Assembly (NCBI RefSeq): GCF_003614435.1
Contig: NZ_CP025546.1
Location: forward strand, 4,278,001-4,342,000
Length of the DNA stretch: 64,000 bases
DNA from: Mycobacterium paragordonae
GTDB taxonomy: Bacteria > Actinomycetota > Actinomycetes > Mycobacteriales > Mycobacteriaceae
Reading direction: 5' to 3'
The position numbers and the translations under genes were made by a program. Positions 29,039 through 37,904 of this stretch are shown one piece after another. Positions within the stretch are counted from its first letter, which is position 1. Each line of letters opens with the position of its first letter. The notes beneath the pieces were generated by a model. The model was not told the DNA's origin, did no database searches, and saw only the letters and a program-made list of their open reading frames with translations.

Positions 29039-30134
29039 GTGCGGGCGCCTCCAGCCGCCGGAACTGGTAGTAGGCCGCGCAGGCGCCTTCACTGGACACC
29101 ATGGTCGCACCCAGCGGCGTCCGCGGTGTGCAGGATTTGCCGAACGCCGGGCACTCATTCGGCTTCAGCAGGCCCTGCAGCACCTCCCCGCTACGGCATT
29201 CGGCGGACTCCGACACGCGCAGGTGTCCCACTCCGAACTTCAACTCGGCGTCGAACTGCGCGTAGCGCGGCGACAGGGTCCACCCCGACTTGGGGATCAT
29301 GCCGATACCCCGCCACTGCCGGTCGGTCACCACGAAGACCTCGGAAAGGGTCTGTTGGGCAACGGCATTGCCCGCGGCGGTCACCGCGCGTGGATACGCG
29401 TTGCGCAACTCCGGTGTTCCGGCCTCCAGCAGGTCGACCACCTGGCGGACACCCTCGAGCAGGTCCAGCGGTTCGAAACCGGTGACCACGATGGGAACGT
29501 GGAATTCGTCGACGAGCGGGCCGTATTCACCGGTGCCCATCACCGTGCAGACGTGCCCGGCCGCCAGGAAACCCTCGACCCGGTTGGTCGGGGAACTGAG
29601 GATCGCCGTCATGGCGGGCGGCACCAGCACATGCGACACCAGCATCGAGAAGTTGGTGAGTCCGAGTCGTTGAGCGTGTACCACCGCCATCGCGTTGGCC
29701 GGCGCGGTGGTCTCGAAGCCGACCCCGAAGAACACCACCTCTTTGTCGGGGTTGTCCGCGGCCACCCGGGTGGCATCCAGGGGCGAGTAGACGATGCGGA
29801 CGTCACCGCCCCGGGCCCGGACACCGAACAGGTCCTCGCGACTGCCCGGCACTCGGAGCATGTCGCCGAACGAGCAGAAGATGACGTCGTCGCGCGCCGC
29901 GATCTCCAGGGCCCGATCGATCATCTCCAGCGGCGTCACGCAGACCGGGCAGCCCGGCCCGTGGATGAATTCCACCGCACCCTCCAGCAACTGGTCGATC
30001 CCGTTGCGGATGATCGAATGCGTCTGTCCACCACAGACTTCCATGACGGTCCAGGTCTTGGTGGCACGCTTCTTGATGTGGTCGACCAGCGTGCGGGCGG
30101 CCGCCGGGTCGCGGAACTCGTCCAGGTACTTCAT
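29031..30134 (-). CDS. hypD: Hydrogenase maturation factor HypD
   Basis: The 367-residue Fe-S protein with HypC forms the scaffold on which Fe(CN)2CO is built. Visible motifs are EVCGGQTHS (redox Cys), [11 protein letters not shown], and the C-terminal [4Fe-4S] cysteines in the region [20 protein letters not shown] followed by KSCTP and a further Cys in EGACAAYY. The ATG overlaps the hypC stop (ATGA). Confidence 0.96.
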   Translation of the reverse strand: MKYLDEFRDPAAARTLVDHIKKRATKTWTVMEVCGGQTHSIIRNGIDQLLEGAVEFIHGPGCPVCVTPLEMIDRALEIAARDDVIFCSFGDMLRVPGSREDLFGVRARGGDVRIVYSPLDATRVAADNPDKEVVFFGVGFETTAPANAMAVVHAQRLGLTNFSMLVSHVLVPPAMTAILSSPTNRVEGFLAAGHVCTVMGTGEYGPLVDEFHVPIVVTGFEPLDLLEGVRQVVDLLEAGTPELRNAYPRAVTAAGNAVAQQTLSEVFVVTDRQWRGIGMIPKSGWTLSPRYAQFDAELKFGVGHLRVSESAECRSGEVLQGLLKPNECPAFGKSCTPRTPLGATMVSSEGACAAYYQFRRLEAPAHA

Positions 30135-30406
30135 GCCAGTTCCCTCCTGATCTCACCCTGGTCGCCGGACAACTCCTCGTCGAGCACCCCGAGTTCTTCG
30201 AACATCCGCAGGGTTTCCTGCGCCGACGCCTCATCCAGTCGGGTGATCGCGAACCCTGCGTGCACGATCGTGTATTCACCGATCTGCATGTCCGGCAGGT
30301 ACGCCAGGCACACCGTTTTGGTGGTGCCGCCGAAGTCGACGGTGCACATTCGCGTCCCCGCCTCCTCCCAGGTGTCGACTACCTTGCCGGGAATTCCTAG
30401 ACACAT
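30131..30406 (-). CDS. hypC: Hydrogenase maturation chaperone HypC
   Basis: The 91-residue protein begins with MCLGIPGKV, whose second-position Cys binds the iron precursor and the large subunit. The small OB-fold region ([17 protein letters not shown]) and helical C-terminus match the family. ATG 30406 is fixed by the MCLGIPG start. It overlaps the hypF end by 10 nt and hypD by 4 nt. Confidence 0.95.
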   Translation of the reverse strand: MCLGIPGKVVDTWEEAGTRMCTVDFGGTTKTVCLAYLPDMQIGEYTIVHAGFAITRLDEASAQETLRMFEELGVLDEELSGDQGEIRRELA

Positions 30407-32688
30407 ATGCTGGTCCCCCTTTCTTGTTGCTGCGCCGCGATGACGGCCTGACCCAACGCGAGACCGCCGTCGTTGCATGGCAGCACCGCGTGCGTCAAAA
30501 CCTCAAATCCCTTGTCGGTCAACTCACTGCGCAATCCCTCGCGCAGTATCCGGTTGACGAAAACACCACCGGTCAACCCAACGGTGCCGATCCCTGCCGC
30601 GGACTGGCACACCGCCTGTGCGGTCGCCGCGATCACCGCTTCATGAAAGCCCGCGGCCAGATCGGCCGGCGAGGTGCCCTCGCCCAACCCGCGGACCAAC
30701 CCGACGATCAGCGGCACCGGGTCCAAAACACCTGCCGCGACGCCGAATTCCAACGGCACCGCGCGACCGCGACGGGCCAGGTGCTCCAGTTCGACGGCCG
30801 CCTGTCCCTCGTAGGTCACCTCCTGGCAGACGCCGAGCAGGCTGGCCACCGCGTCGAACAAGCGGCCCATGCTGCTGGTCGGGACACAACCGATGCCCCG
30901 CGGTATCTGCTGAGCCAGCACATGCAGTTCCTGGTCAGTCATCCACTCGACCGCTGGAATGCCTGGCGCCCAGTCGATCCCCGCACGATGCAGCAGATCG
31001 AGCGCGATCCGGCCGGGCCGGCGGACCGCCCCGTCACCGCCCGGTAGGGCGAACGGCGCGAGGTGGCCCATTCGGGTGAACGATGCGGGGTCAGTGACCA
31101 TCAGGAGTTCACCGCCCCAGATGGATCCGTCGGTGCCGTATCCGGTGCCGTCGAACGCGACCGCGAGCATCGGCGTGCCCAGCCGTCCGTGCTCGGCGAG
31201 CAACGACACGGCGTGGGCGTGGTGGTGCTGAATCTGCACCGCCGGCCGCCCCTGCCGGCGCGCCCAATTGGTGGTCGCATAGGCCGGATGCAGGTCGCAG
31301 GTAATGAGGCCCGGACGACTGCCGGTCATGAATGCCAGGTGGTCCAGCGCGGATTCGAAACAGGTTTGGGTGCGCGGGTCGGCCATGTCGCCCAGGTGCG
31401 ACGACATGTGCGCGTGCCCGTCGGGAGACATCAGGCAGAACGTGGTCTTGAGGTCGCCGCCAGTGGCCAGGATCGGCTCGCGGGTCGTCGTCACCGGCAC
31501 CGAGACCGGCAGTGGCGCATAGCCGCGGGAACGCCGGATCGGCACCACACTGCCGTCGCCGTCGACAGCGAGCACCGAGTCCTCGCACGGAACGTGAATG
31601 GGGCGGTCATGCGTGAGCACCGCGTCCGCGAGCCCGTCGATCCAGCTCAGGTCGGCATCGCGGAAGACGATCGGCGATCCGCCGCTGTTGGCCGACGTCA
31701 TCACCAGCGGAACCGGGCCCAACCGGTCGAACAGCAGGTGGTGCAGAGGCGAATATGCCAGCATCACACCGATTTCCGACAGACCCGGAGCGACCGCGGC
31801 CTGCACCGGACCGCTCCGCCCGGGCAGCAGCACGATCGGTGCGGCCGGCGACCGCAGCAGGTTCGCCACCTCCCCGTCAACCACGCAAATACGTTCAGCC
31901 GCAGCGACATCAGCGACCATGACCGCAAACGGCTTGGCGGGCCTGGTTTTCCGTCGCCGCAATTCGGATACCGCGGCGGGACTGTCGGCGCGACAGGCGA
32001 GGTGGAACCCGCCGATCCCCTTCACCGCGACGATCAGGCCGTCATCGATCGCGGCGGCGGCGGCACCAATCGGATCGCCGCCGGCGCCGGGGCCGTGCCA
32101 GGACAGGGTCGGCCCGCAGTCCGGGCAGGCGATGGTCTGCGCGTGGAAGCGGCGGTCGAGCGGGTTGCGGTATTCGGTCGCGCACCGCGCGCACATCGGG
32201 AAACGCGCCATGGTGGTCGCGGGGCGGTCGTAGGGCAGGTCGGTGATGACCGTGTAGCGGGGGCCGCAGTTGGTGCACGTGATGAACGGGTGGCCGTACC
32301 GGCGGTCACCGGGATCGCGCAGTTCGCGCAGGCAGTCGGCACAGATCGCGATGTCGGGTGGCACCAGGGTGCGGCGGTCGTCGCCGCTGCGGCTGCTGAC
32401 GATCCGGAACCCGGGCTCACCGGTCGGGGCCACCGGGGTAGTCCGGATCGAATCGATGCGGGCCATCGGCGGGTGATCGGTGCTGATCTCGAGCGTCGCG
32501 GCGTCAACCGCATCCGGCGCGCCCTCCAACTCGCAGTGCACCGACCCGGAGTCGTTGTAGACGCAGCCGGACAGGCCGTGCCGCGTGGCAATGCGCGCGA
32601 CAGCGGGGCGGAATCCGACGCCTTGGACCACACCCGCAATGTCGAGTCGCAACCGCACGCTTGTCACCGTGCCACTCCGACTGCCCAT
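30397..32688 (-). CDS. hypF: Carbamoyltransferase HypF
   Basis: The 763-residue enzyme activates carbamoyl phosphate and hands the carbamoyl group to HypE. Domains in order are acylphosphatase (GVVQGVGFRP, about 10-90), two zinc-finger units (CADC, CTNCG, CARC, CPDCG, about 105-190), a YrdC-like domain (KGIGGFHLAC onward) and a Kae1-like domain with QHHHAHAVSLL and AFDGTGYGTDG. AGGAGG precedes ATG 32688. It is first of hypFCDE and divergent from hypA. Confidence 0.96.
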   Translation of the reverse strand: MGSRSGTVTSVRLRLDIAGVVQGVGFRPAVARIATRHGLSGCVYNDSGSVHCELEGAPDAVDAATLEISTDHPPMARIDSIRTTPVAPTGEPGFRIVSSRSGDDRRTLVPPDIAICADCLRELRDPGDRRYGHPFITCTNCGPRYTVITDLPYDRPATTMARFPMCARCATEYRNPLDRRFHAQTIACPDCGPTLSWHGPGAGGDPIGAAAAAIDDGLIVAVKGIGGFHLACRADSPAAVSELRRRKTRPAKPFAVMVADVAAAERICVVDGEVANLLRSPAAPIVLLPGRSGPVQAAVAPGLSEIGVMLAYSPLHHLLFDRLGPVPLVMTSANSGGSPIVFRDADLSWIDGLADAVLTHDRPIHVPCEDSVLAVDGDGSVVPIRRSRGYAPLPVSVPVTTTREPILATGGDLKTTFCLMSPDGHAHMSSHLGDMADPRTQTCFESALDHLAFMTGSRPGLITCDLHPAYATTNWARRQGRPAVQIQHHHAHAVSLLAEHGRLGTPMLAVAFDGTGYGTDGSIWGGELLMVTDPASFTRMGHLAPFALPGGDGAVRRPGRIALDLLHRAGIDWAPGIPAVEWMTDQELHVLAQQIPRGIGCVPTSSMGRLFDAVASLLGVCQEVTYEGQAAVELEHLARRGRAVPLEFGVAAGVLDPVPLIVGLVRGLGEGTSPADLAAGFHEAVIAATAQAVCQSAAGIGTVGLTGGVFVNRILREGLRSELTDKGFEVLTHAVLPCNDGGLALGQAVIAAQQQERGTSICV

Positions 32689-32713
32689 CAGAACCTCCTG
32701 AGCAGCAAGGACC

Positions 32714-32741
32714 CCCGTGCCTACAGGGCTGGCGGCACGGG
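32714..32741. promoter_or_regulatory. CCCGTGCC / GGCACGGG inverted repeat upstream of hypF
   Basis: Perfect 8-base arms with a 12-base loop, 26 nt before the hypF start codon and next to its ribosome site. It sits in the 175-nt divergent region between hypF and hypA. It could be an operator or a leader hairpin affecting hypF translation. Confidence 0.4.
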
Positions 32742-32863
32742 CGGTCTCGCTCAGGCTAGACCGGCCCAAATGTGCCGACAATCACAATTTCGCACACAAA
32801 GTCTGCGTTTTTCCGCACCCAATCTTCGCGACACCGATAACCCCGAGGGGGCAGCATGGTGTA

Positions 32864-33205
32864 GTGCACGAATTGTCGCTCTGCCATGCCATCGCGGGCG
32901 TGGTCAGGCCGCATGCGGAGGGGCGTCACGTCGACGTGGTCCGGGTCCAGGTCGGTGCCCTGCGCCAGGTGGTGCCCGAGTCGCTGGAATTTTGCTGGTC
33001 ACTGGTGTGCGAACACCTCGACGACACGATGGCCGGCACCGCGCTGGAACTCGAATTCGTCACCGCCGAGGTGCAGTGCCGTGGCTGCGGTCAACGGTCG
33101 CCGATCGAGTCTCGCTGGTCGGTGTGCTGCCCGGAGTGCGAGAGTGCCGATGTGGAGGTGGTCCGGGGCAACGAGTTTCTGGTCACCTCGGTCCAGGTGT
33201 CATGA
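32864..33205 (+). CDS. hypA: Nickel metallochaperone HypA
   Basis: The 113-residue protein starts at GTG 32864 with (M)HELSLCHAI, whose His-2 and Glu-3 bind nickel. The zinc site is formed by CRGCG and CCPECES near residues 72-93. It delivers Ni to the large subunit together with HypB, whose gene starts 12 nt later. GAGGGGG lies 13-19 nt upstream, at a longer spacing than usual. Confidence 0.92.
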   Translation: MHELSLCHAIAGVVRPHAEGRHVDVVRVQVGALRQVVPESLEFCWSLVCEHLDDTMAGTALELEFVTAEVQCRGCGQRSPIESRWSVCCPECESADVEVVRGNEFLVTSVQVS

Positions 33206-33217
33206 AAGGTCAGGCAG

Positions 33218-34057
33218 ATGGGTAGATTTCACCGGCACGACGACGGCACGGTGCACAGCCACGAGCACGACGGACACGACCACCACGAACACGAACACGA
33301 GCACGCGCACGAGCACGAGCACCACGATCACGACTCCAACGGCCACGACCACGGCGACCACAGTGGCTATTCGACCGGCTCGCAGCGCATCGAGGTGCTG
33401 GAGTCGATCTTCGCCGAGAACGACACCCGCGCCGACATCAACCGCGCAGCCTTCGAAGCCAACGGCATCCGCGCCCTGAACCTGATGAGCTCGCCGGGCT
33501 CCGGCAAGACCACGGTGTTGGCCGCGACTCTCGACGAATTGGCCGGCGACCTGACCGTGGGCGTGATCGAGGGCGATATCGCCACCGACCTCGACGCCGC
33601 CAAACTCGGCGGCCGCGGCGCCCAGATCTCGCTGCTCAACACCAACAACGGGTTCGGCGGCGAGTGCCATCTCGATGCCCCCATGGTCAACCGCGCTCTG
33701 CAGGGACTCGACCTGCCGCAGCTGGATCTGGTGGTCATCGAGAACGTCGGAAACCTGGTCTGCCCCGCCGAATTCGACGTCGGCGAGCACGCCAAGGCGA
33801 TGGTCTACTCGGTCACCGAAGGCGAGGACAAGCCACTGAAATACCCGGTGATGTTTCGGTCGGTCGACGTGGTGTTGCTCAACAAAATCGACCTGGTTCC
33901 CCACCTGGACGCGAATGTGGACACCTACATCGACCATGTTCGGCAGGTGAATTCGACCGCCACGATTCTGCCGGTGAGCGCACGCACCGGCGAGGGCATG
34001 GCGGCATGGTTCGACTGGTTGCGCCAGTTCGCCGGGTTGGGTGCGCACAGGAGGTAG
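33218..34057 (+). CDS. hypB: Nickel-inserting GTPase HypB with long His-rich N-terminus
   Basis: The 279-residue protein has about 19 His in its first 50 residues, alternating with Glu and Asp, a nickel-storage region. The G domain follows: P-loop SSPGSGKTT near 95, EGDIATDLDA and the ENVGNLVCP and LLNKIDLV blocks. The GGECHLDA segment carries the Cys-His pair for the metal between subunits. AGGTCAGGCAG ahead of ATG is a modest ribosome site. It is the last gene of hypAB. Confidence 0.95.
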   Translation: MGRFHRHDDGTVHSHEHDGHDHHEHEHEHAHEHEHHDHDSNGHDHGDHSGYSTGSQRIEVLESIFAENDTRADINRAAFEANGIRALNLMSSPGSGKTTVLAATLDELAGDLTVGVIEGDIATDLDAAKLGGRGAQISLLNTNNGFGGECHLDAPMVNRALQGLDLPQLDLVVIENVGNLVCPAEFDVGEHAKAMVYSVTEGEDKPLKYPVMFRSVDVVLLNKIDLVPHLDANVDTYIDHVRQVNSTATILPVSARTGEGMAAWFDWLRQFAGLGAHRR

Positions 34058-34462
34058 CGCGGCCGGCAGCAGTGTGAGATTGCCGACGGTCAGCGGGCGC
34101 TCCTGAAGGCACTTGAAATATGTGGCAGATTCGCCGGCAGACAGCGAAAGCCATTGGTCCGCCCAATATTCATCCAAATTTTCCTGCACGGCGTGTTCGG
34201 GGTAACACGCCGGAACCCCGCGAAAAGAACGCGCAACGCCGACGGCCCGCGTGGCGGGCACGCGTGCATATGCGTAGATTGTCTATAGGTTGAGTTACCA
34301 GCCTGTCGATATTGCGCGGATTGAATTCTCGGATGCGGGCATCCGCCCGAATTATTTTCCGCCGACTAAAGCGACGCCCCTCGCGGGGCCGCGGGAGTAT
34401 TTTGTGCTTGTGCGTCGGCTCTCTGCCAAGCAGGCGGTAACCAGAACCGATTCGGTAGCGCC
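34058..34462. other. Non-coding interval between hypB and bacteriophytochrome gene
   Basis: About 405 nt without a credible gene on either strand. It holds a strong hairpin with a competing partner (34191-34222), a GGATG-CGGG-CATCC dyad (34331-34344) and a GCCCC-TCGC-GGGGC dyad (34376-34389). The second half is AT-richer than its surroundings (34260-34370) and probably contains the promoter of the phytochrome gene. Confidence 0.6.
34191..34222. other. Structured element with two mutually exclusive stems
   Basis: CGGCGTGTT (34191-34199) and AACACGCCG (34206-34214) form a perfect 9-bp stem. All six loop bases, CGGGGT (34200-34205), are complementary to ACCCCG at 34217-34222. A pseudoknot with these linkers would be strained, so alternate stems are likelier. 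It lies 134 nt after hypB and could be a terminator, an attenuator-like leader of the phytochrome gene, or a chance dyad. Confidence 0.45.
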
Positions 34463-36748
34463 GTGACCAGCAGCCAGCCGCGTCTCGCGCCGTCGATACC
34501 GGACGGTCAGACGGTGCCCGACCTGCTTCCGGTCGGCACCCCGATCGATTTGGACAACTGCGCCCGCGAGCCCATTCACATCCCCGGCAGCATCCAGCCG
34601 CGCGGCGTGCTCGCGGTGGTGCGCGAACCCGATTTCGAGGTACGCCAGGTCAGCGCGAATGTCGCCGAAGTGCTCGGGCGGTCGGTCGCCGATGTGGTAG
34701 GCCGGCCCCTGTCGGTACTGATGGGCGCCGAGCAGGCAAGCCGGGTTGAGCAGGCCGCAGCTACCTTCGGCGATCTGAGCCAGCGCAACCCGCTGGAGTG
34801 CGACATCGACGTAAACGGGCAGTCCCGGGCCTTCGACGCGATCTTGCACCGTGGACCCGGCGGCGTTCTGCTGGTCGAGATCGAAATCGCTTACGGCGAG
34901 CGGCCGTTCTCCTTCCCCAACACCTATCAGGCGGTGCGCAGCTCGGTGGAGGAGCTCAACCGGGCCGACTCGCTGGCCGAGCTGTACGCGATCGCCGCGC
35001 GCGCGGTGCGTGACCTCACTGGCTTCGATCGGGTGATGGTGTACCGCTACGACCAGGATTACAACGGCGAGGTGGTCGCCGAGTGCAAGCGCGAAGACCT
35101 CAATTCGTTCCTCGGTTTGCACTACCCGTCCACCGATATCCCGGCTCAGGCGCGGGCGCTGTACGAAAAGAACTGGTTGCGGCTGATCGACGATGTCGAC
35201 TACACGCCCGCACCACTGGTCCCGGCCATGGACCCCGATTCCGGTGCGCCCCTCGACCTCACCCACGCCACCTTGCGCAGCGTCTCGCCGATTCACATCG
35301 AGTATCTGCAGAACATGGGCGTACATGCGTCGATGTCGATTTCGTTGCTGCGCCACGGCCGGTTGTGGGGCCTCATCGCCTGCCACCACTACGCCGGTCC
35401 GCATCTGCCGCCGTTCGGCACGCGGGCGGCCGCGGAGTTCCTCGGATCAACCCTGTCGCTCCGGCTGGTCGACCGGTTCGAAGGCGACCAACTGCACAAG
35501 CGACTGTCCGCCCAGGCGGTACTGGCCAAACTCACGGCCGCCGCCCTGGACGACGGAGAGCCGCTTTCCGCGGCGCTGCTCGGCGCGCCCGACCTGCTGG
35601 ACCTGGTGCCCGCCGACGGTGTCGTCGTCGACATTGCGGGCGACTACCGGACGCATGGCTCGGTCCCGCCGCAACAGATCGTGTCCGCTGTCGCAACCTG
35701 GGCACGCGGTGCCGGAGACGAAATCGCCAGCACCGACTGCCTGGCGCACGAGTTGCCCGAACTCAACCTCGACCGGCAGTTGGCCGCCGGCGCACTCGCG
35801 CTGAACCTGCCCGACGGGCAGTGCGCCATCTGGTTCCGGCGTGAGGTGCTGCGCTCCGTGGATTGGGGCGGCGACCCGCACAACAAGACGATCGTCCGCG
35901 GTGAGGGTGACGAAGTCCGGCTCAGCCCGCGTAAGTCATTCGACCGCTGGCGCGAGGTCGTCCGCCTCCGCAGCGACCCGTGGACCCTGAGCGAAACGGA
36001 GTCTGCCGAGTCGCTGCGGCGCCACCTGGTGGAAGCGCTGTACCGCCGCACCCGGGGCGCCCTGCGGGTAGCCGAGCGGGTGCAGCGCAGCCTGCTCCCC
36101 GAGTCGATCCCGGCATTGCCGGACTGGCACCTGTCGGCACACTACGAGCCCGCCGCCGGCGACAACGTCGGTGGCGACTGGTACGACGCGTTCGAGCTGC
36201 GTGACGGCCGGTTGGTCGTGCTGATCGGCGACGTGGCCGGACACGGCATCACCGCTGCCGGGACCATGGCACAGTTGCGCAACGCCCTGCGGGCCCTGTT
36301 GTTCGCCGGTGCCACGCCCGCTGACGCCCTGGCGCAGCTGAACGACTTCTGCCTGCACATGATGCCCGGCGCGTTCGCCACGGTCGTCGCCGCCCGGGTC
36401 GACCTTTCCTCGGGGTACGTGGAGGCGGCCTGCGCCGGTCACTTGAAGCCCTACCTGACGAACGCCGCGCCGAGCGCGACGCAAGCACCGATTCGGCTTT
36501 CGCCGCCCATCGGCATCAAAGGCGTGCGGTATGAGCCGAGCGCTTTCACCGTGGAGCCGGGCCATGGGCTGGTGCTGTACTCCGACGGGCTGGTGGAGCG
36601 GCGCGGCGAGTCGATCGACGACGGTCTGGATCGGTTGGCTCAGACCCTCGGCCGTGCCAATACCGCTCCGGCGTCCTGGATCTGGACGGAGATGGCCTCG
36701 GGCAACATCGACGACGACGTAACGGTCGTCGCCCTGCGCCGGCCCTAA
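34463..36748 (+). CDS. Bacteriophytochrome with SpoIIE/RsbU-type PP2C phosphatase output
   Basis: The 761-residue photoreceptor has the full phytochrome core. The PAS domain carries the biliverdin-attachment Cys at C33 in LDNCAREPIHIPGSIQPRG. The GAF domain has STDIP (223-227, PASDIP variant) and the chromophore-pocket His at 278 in SPIHIEYLQNMG. The PHY domain has the PRxSF tongue motif as PRKSF at 489-493. Residues about 550-760 are a SpoIIE-type phosphatase (DNVGGDWYDAF, GDVAGHG, YSDGLVERR, DDDVT). Red/far-red light should set phosphatase activity toward a phosphorylated STAS protein. The adjacent STAS and RsbW-like genes are natural partners. No heme oxygenase gene for biliverdin is seen nearby. 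Confidence 0.92.
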   Translation: MTSSQPRLAPSIPDGQTVPDLLPVGTPIDLDNCAREPIHIPGSIQPRGVLAVVREPDFEVRQVSANVAEVLGRSVADVVGRPLSVLMGAEQASRVEQAAATFGDLSQRNPLECDIDVNGQSRAFDAILHRGPGGVLLVEIEIAYGERPFSFPNTYQAVRSSVEELNRADSLAELYAIAARAVRDLTGFDRVMVYRYDQDYNGEVVAECKREDLNSFLGLHYPSTDIPAQARALYEKNWLRLIDDVDYTPAPLVPAMDPDSGAPLDLTHATLRSVSPIHIEYLQNMGVHASMSISLLRHGRLWGLIACHHYAGPHLPPFGTRAAAEFLGSTLSLRLVDRFEGDQLHKRLSAQAVLAKLTAAALDDGEPLSAALLGAPDLLDLVPADGVVVDIAGDYRTHGSVPPQQIVSAVATWARGAGDEIASTDCLAHELPELNLDRQLAAGALALNLPDGQCAIWFRREVLRSVDWGGDPHNKTIVRGEGDEVRLSPRKSFDRWREVVRLRSDPWTLSETESAESLRRHLVEALYRRTRGALRVAERVQRSLLPESIPALPDWHLSAHYEPAAGDNVGGDWYDAFELRDGRLVVLIGDVAGHGITAAGTMAQLRNALRALLFAGATPADALAQLNDFCLHMMPGAFATVVAARVDLSSGYVEAACAGHLKPYLTNAAPSATQAPIRLSPPIGIKGVRYEPSAFTVEPGHGLVLYSDGLVERRGESIDDGLDRLAQTLGRANTAPASWIWTEMASGNIDDDVTVVALRRP

Positions 36749-36763
36749 GACGCGATCAGCAGA

Positions 36764-37213
36764 TTAGCTGGCCTGCTCGCGCCCGTGCTCAACGAGTTGC
36801 AGACACTGCGGAGCGGTCTCGTGCACGGGCAGCACGTCGCTGAGCCCGCACACCGCGATGGTGCGCGCTACGGTCGGCTGCAGGCTGATCAGGCACATCC
36901 CGACACCGCGTTCCCGGCACCGGTTGGCCTCCTCGGCCAGGGCCAGCAGCGACGAGCACGAAATGAAATCCACGCTGTTGACATCGACCATGAACAGTTG
37001 GGGGGCGCTGGCAAATGCCGAAGCCTCCGTCAGCAGCAAACGCCAGGTCTCGTCGTTCAGGGCATCGATCTCGCCGCCGACGTACACGATGACCGCGGCT
37101 TCGAAGCCCTGGACCGCCGCCCGCAGGGTGCTGGTTTCCGCGCCCAGTTCGGAGACCAGCTTTGCGCTCAACCGTAAGGGAGCGGCAAACACTTCGGTGG
37201 CGGCAAGACTCAT
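36764..37213 (-). CDS. STAS-domain anti-sigma factor antagonist
   Basis: The 149-residue protein has an N-terminal extension of about 40 residues and a STAS domain (VIVYVGGEIDALNDETW onward). The block VNSVDFISCSSLLAL holds candidate phospho-acceptor Ser residues at the place of the DSSG motif. GAGGAG precedes ATG 37213. Its 3' end faces the phytochrome gene across 15 nt, and the RsbW-like gene lies just upstream on the same strand. It is the likely substrate of the light-regulated phosphatase. Confidence 0.85.
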   Translation of the reverse strand: MSLAATEVFAAPLRLSAKLVSELGAETSTLRAAVQGFEAAVIVYVGGEIDALNDETWRLLLTEASAFASAPQLFMVDVNSVDFISCSSLLALAEEANRCRERGVGMCLISLQPTVARTIAVCGLSDVLPVHETAPQCLQLVEHGREQAS

Positions 37214-37288
37214 CACGCGCTCCTCGGTATCAGGACCCACTGCTGTGGACAGACGCTGGGCAGCCCCTTGTCTGGAACCTGTCGAGGA

Positions 37289-37315
37289 TTAGCCGTAATC
37301 GCGGTACTTGAAACC
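37289..37315 (-). promoter_or_regulatory. SigF-like promoter upstream of STAS gene
   Basis: On the minus strand GGTTT (37311-37315) is followed after 16 nt by GGCTAA (37289-37294). This resembles the mycobacterial SigF pattern GGWWT-N16-GGGTAY with two mismatches in the -10. It lies 76 nt upstream of the STAS start. Autocontrol of partner-switch genes by their own sigma factor is common, but this call is tentative. Confidence 0.3.
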
Positions 37316-37321
37316 CCGGCT

Positions 37322-37855
37322 TCAACTTGCCTGGCTGAAGACGTAACTCTTGGGCGGGCAGCCGTGAAACCGGAGGCAGACGGTGGTGCCGTCACGACCG
37401 CCGTCGATGGCGCAGTCATCGGCGAGTGCGCGCATCAACACGATGCCGCGACCACGCACACTGGACGGGTCGAAATCGGGTTCCAACCAGCGCCCGTGGT
37501 CGACCACATTGACCTGCAACTCGGTGGTGGCCGGGTAGTAGACAATCTGCAATGTCATGGTCCCGACCTGGTTGACGACGCGATAAGCATGATCGGCGCA
37601 GTTGGACATCGCTTCGTCGGTGGCCAGCACGATGTCGGCTACCCGCTCCTCGCCCAGCTCCAGGTGACGGTCCAACCATTCGCCGAAGGAGTGGCGGAAG
37701 GCCGCCACGGTCCGCGCGTCCGCAGTGCCAGTGTGCGCGTGCCATAATTCGTCGGCATCTCCGATACCGACGGGATCATTTGACGTGGAACCGCTCACGG
37801 CTAGTCGGCTACCCGAATGGCTCTGCGGATACACCTGATGTGATCCGTCCCCCAT
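37322..37855 (-). CDS. RsbW-like anti-sigma / HATPase_c regulatory kinase
   Basis: The 177-residue protein is a single GHKL ATPase domain of the RsbW/SpoIIAB type after a 35-residue leader. The N-box DEAMSNCADHAY, the Asp/Gly region VNVVDHGRW and the lid RGRGIVLMRALAD are visible. Such proteins bind a sigma factor and phosphorylate the STAS antagonist. No sigma factor gene is adjacent, so the target lies elsewhere in the genome. Confidence 0.87.
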   Translation of the reverse strand: MGDGSHQVYPQSHSGSRLAVSGSTSNDPVGIGDADELWHAHTGTADARTVAAFRHSFGEWLDRHLELGEERVADIVLATDEAMSNCADHAYRVVNQVGTMTLQIVYYPATTELQVNVVDHGRWLEPDFDPSSVRGRGIVLMRALADDCAIDGGRDGTTVCLRFHGCPPKSYVFSQAS

Positions 37856-37904
37856 AGATTTTGGGGTCTTGTCGTCCTATCGTGACCGCCGCGTTACGGC
37901 GAAC

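Noticed and set aside
31063..33225. 720-codon ORF on the + strand
   Set aside because: Antisense of hypF running into the hypA region in another frame; no motif and biased composition.
33256..33360. CACGAG-type simple repeat
   Set aside because: Explained by alternating His and Glu codons of the HypB nickel-storage region.
34191..34222. Stable H-type pseudoknot
   Set aside because: Linkers of 0, 0 and 2 bases are too short to span 9-bp and 6-bp stems together; alternative stems are more reasonable.
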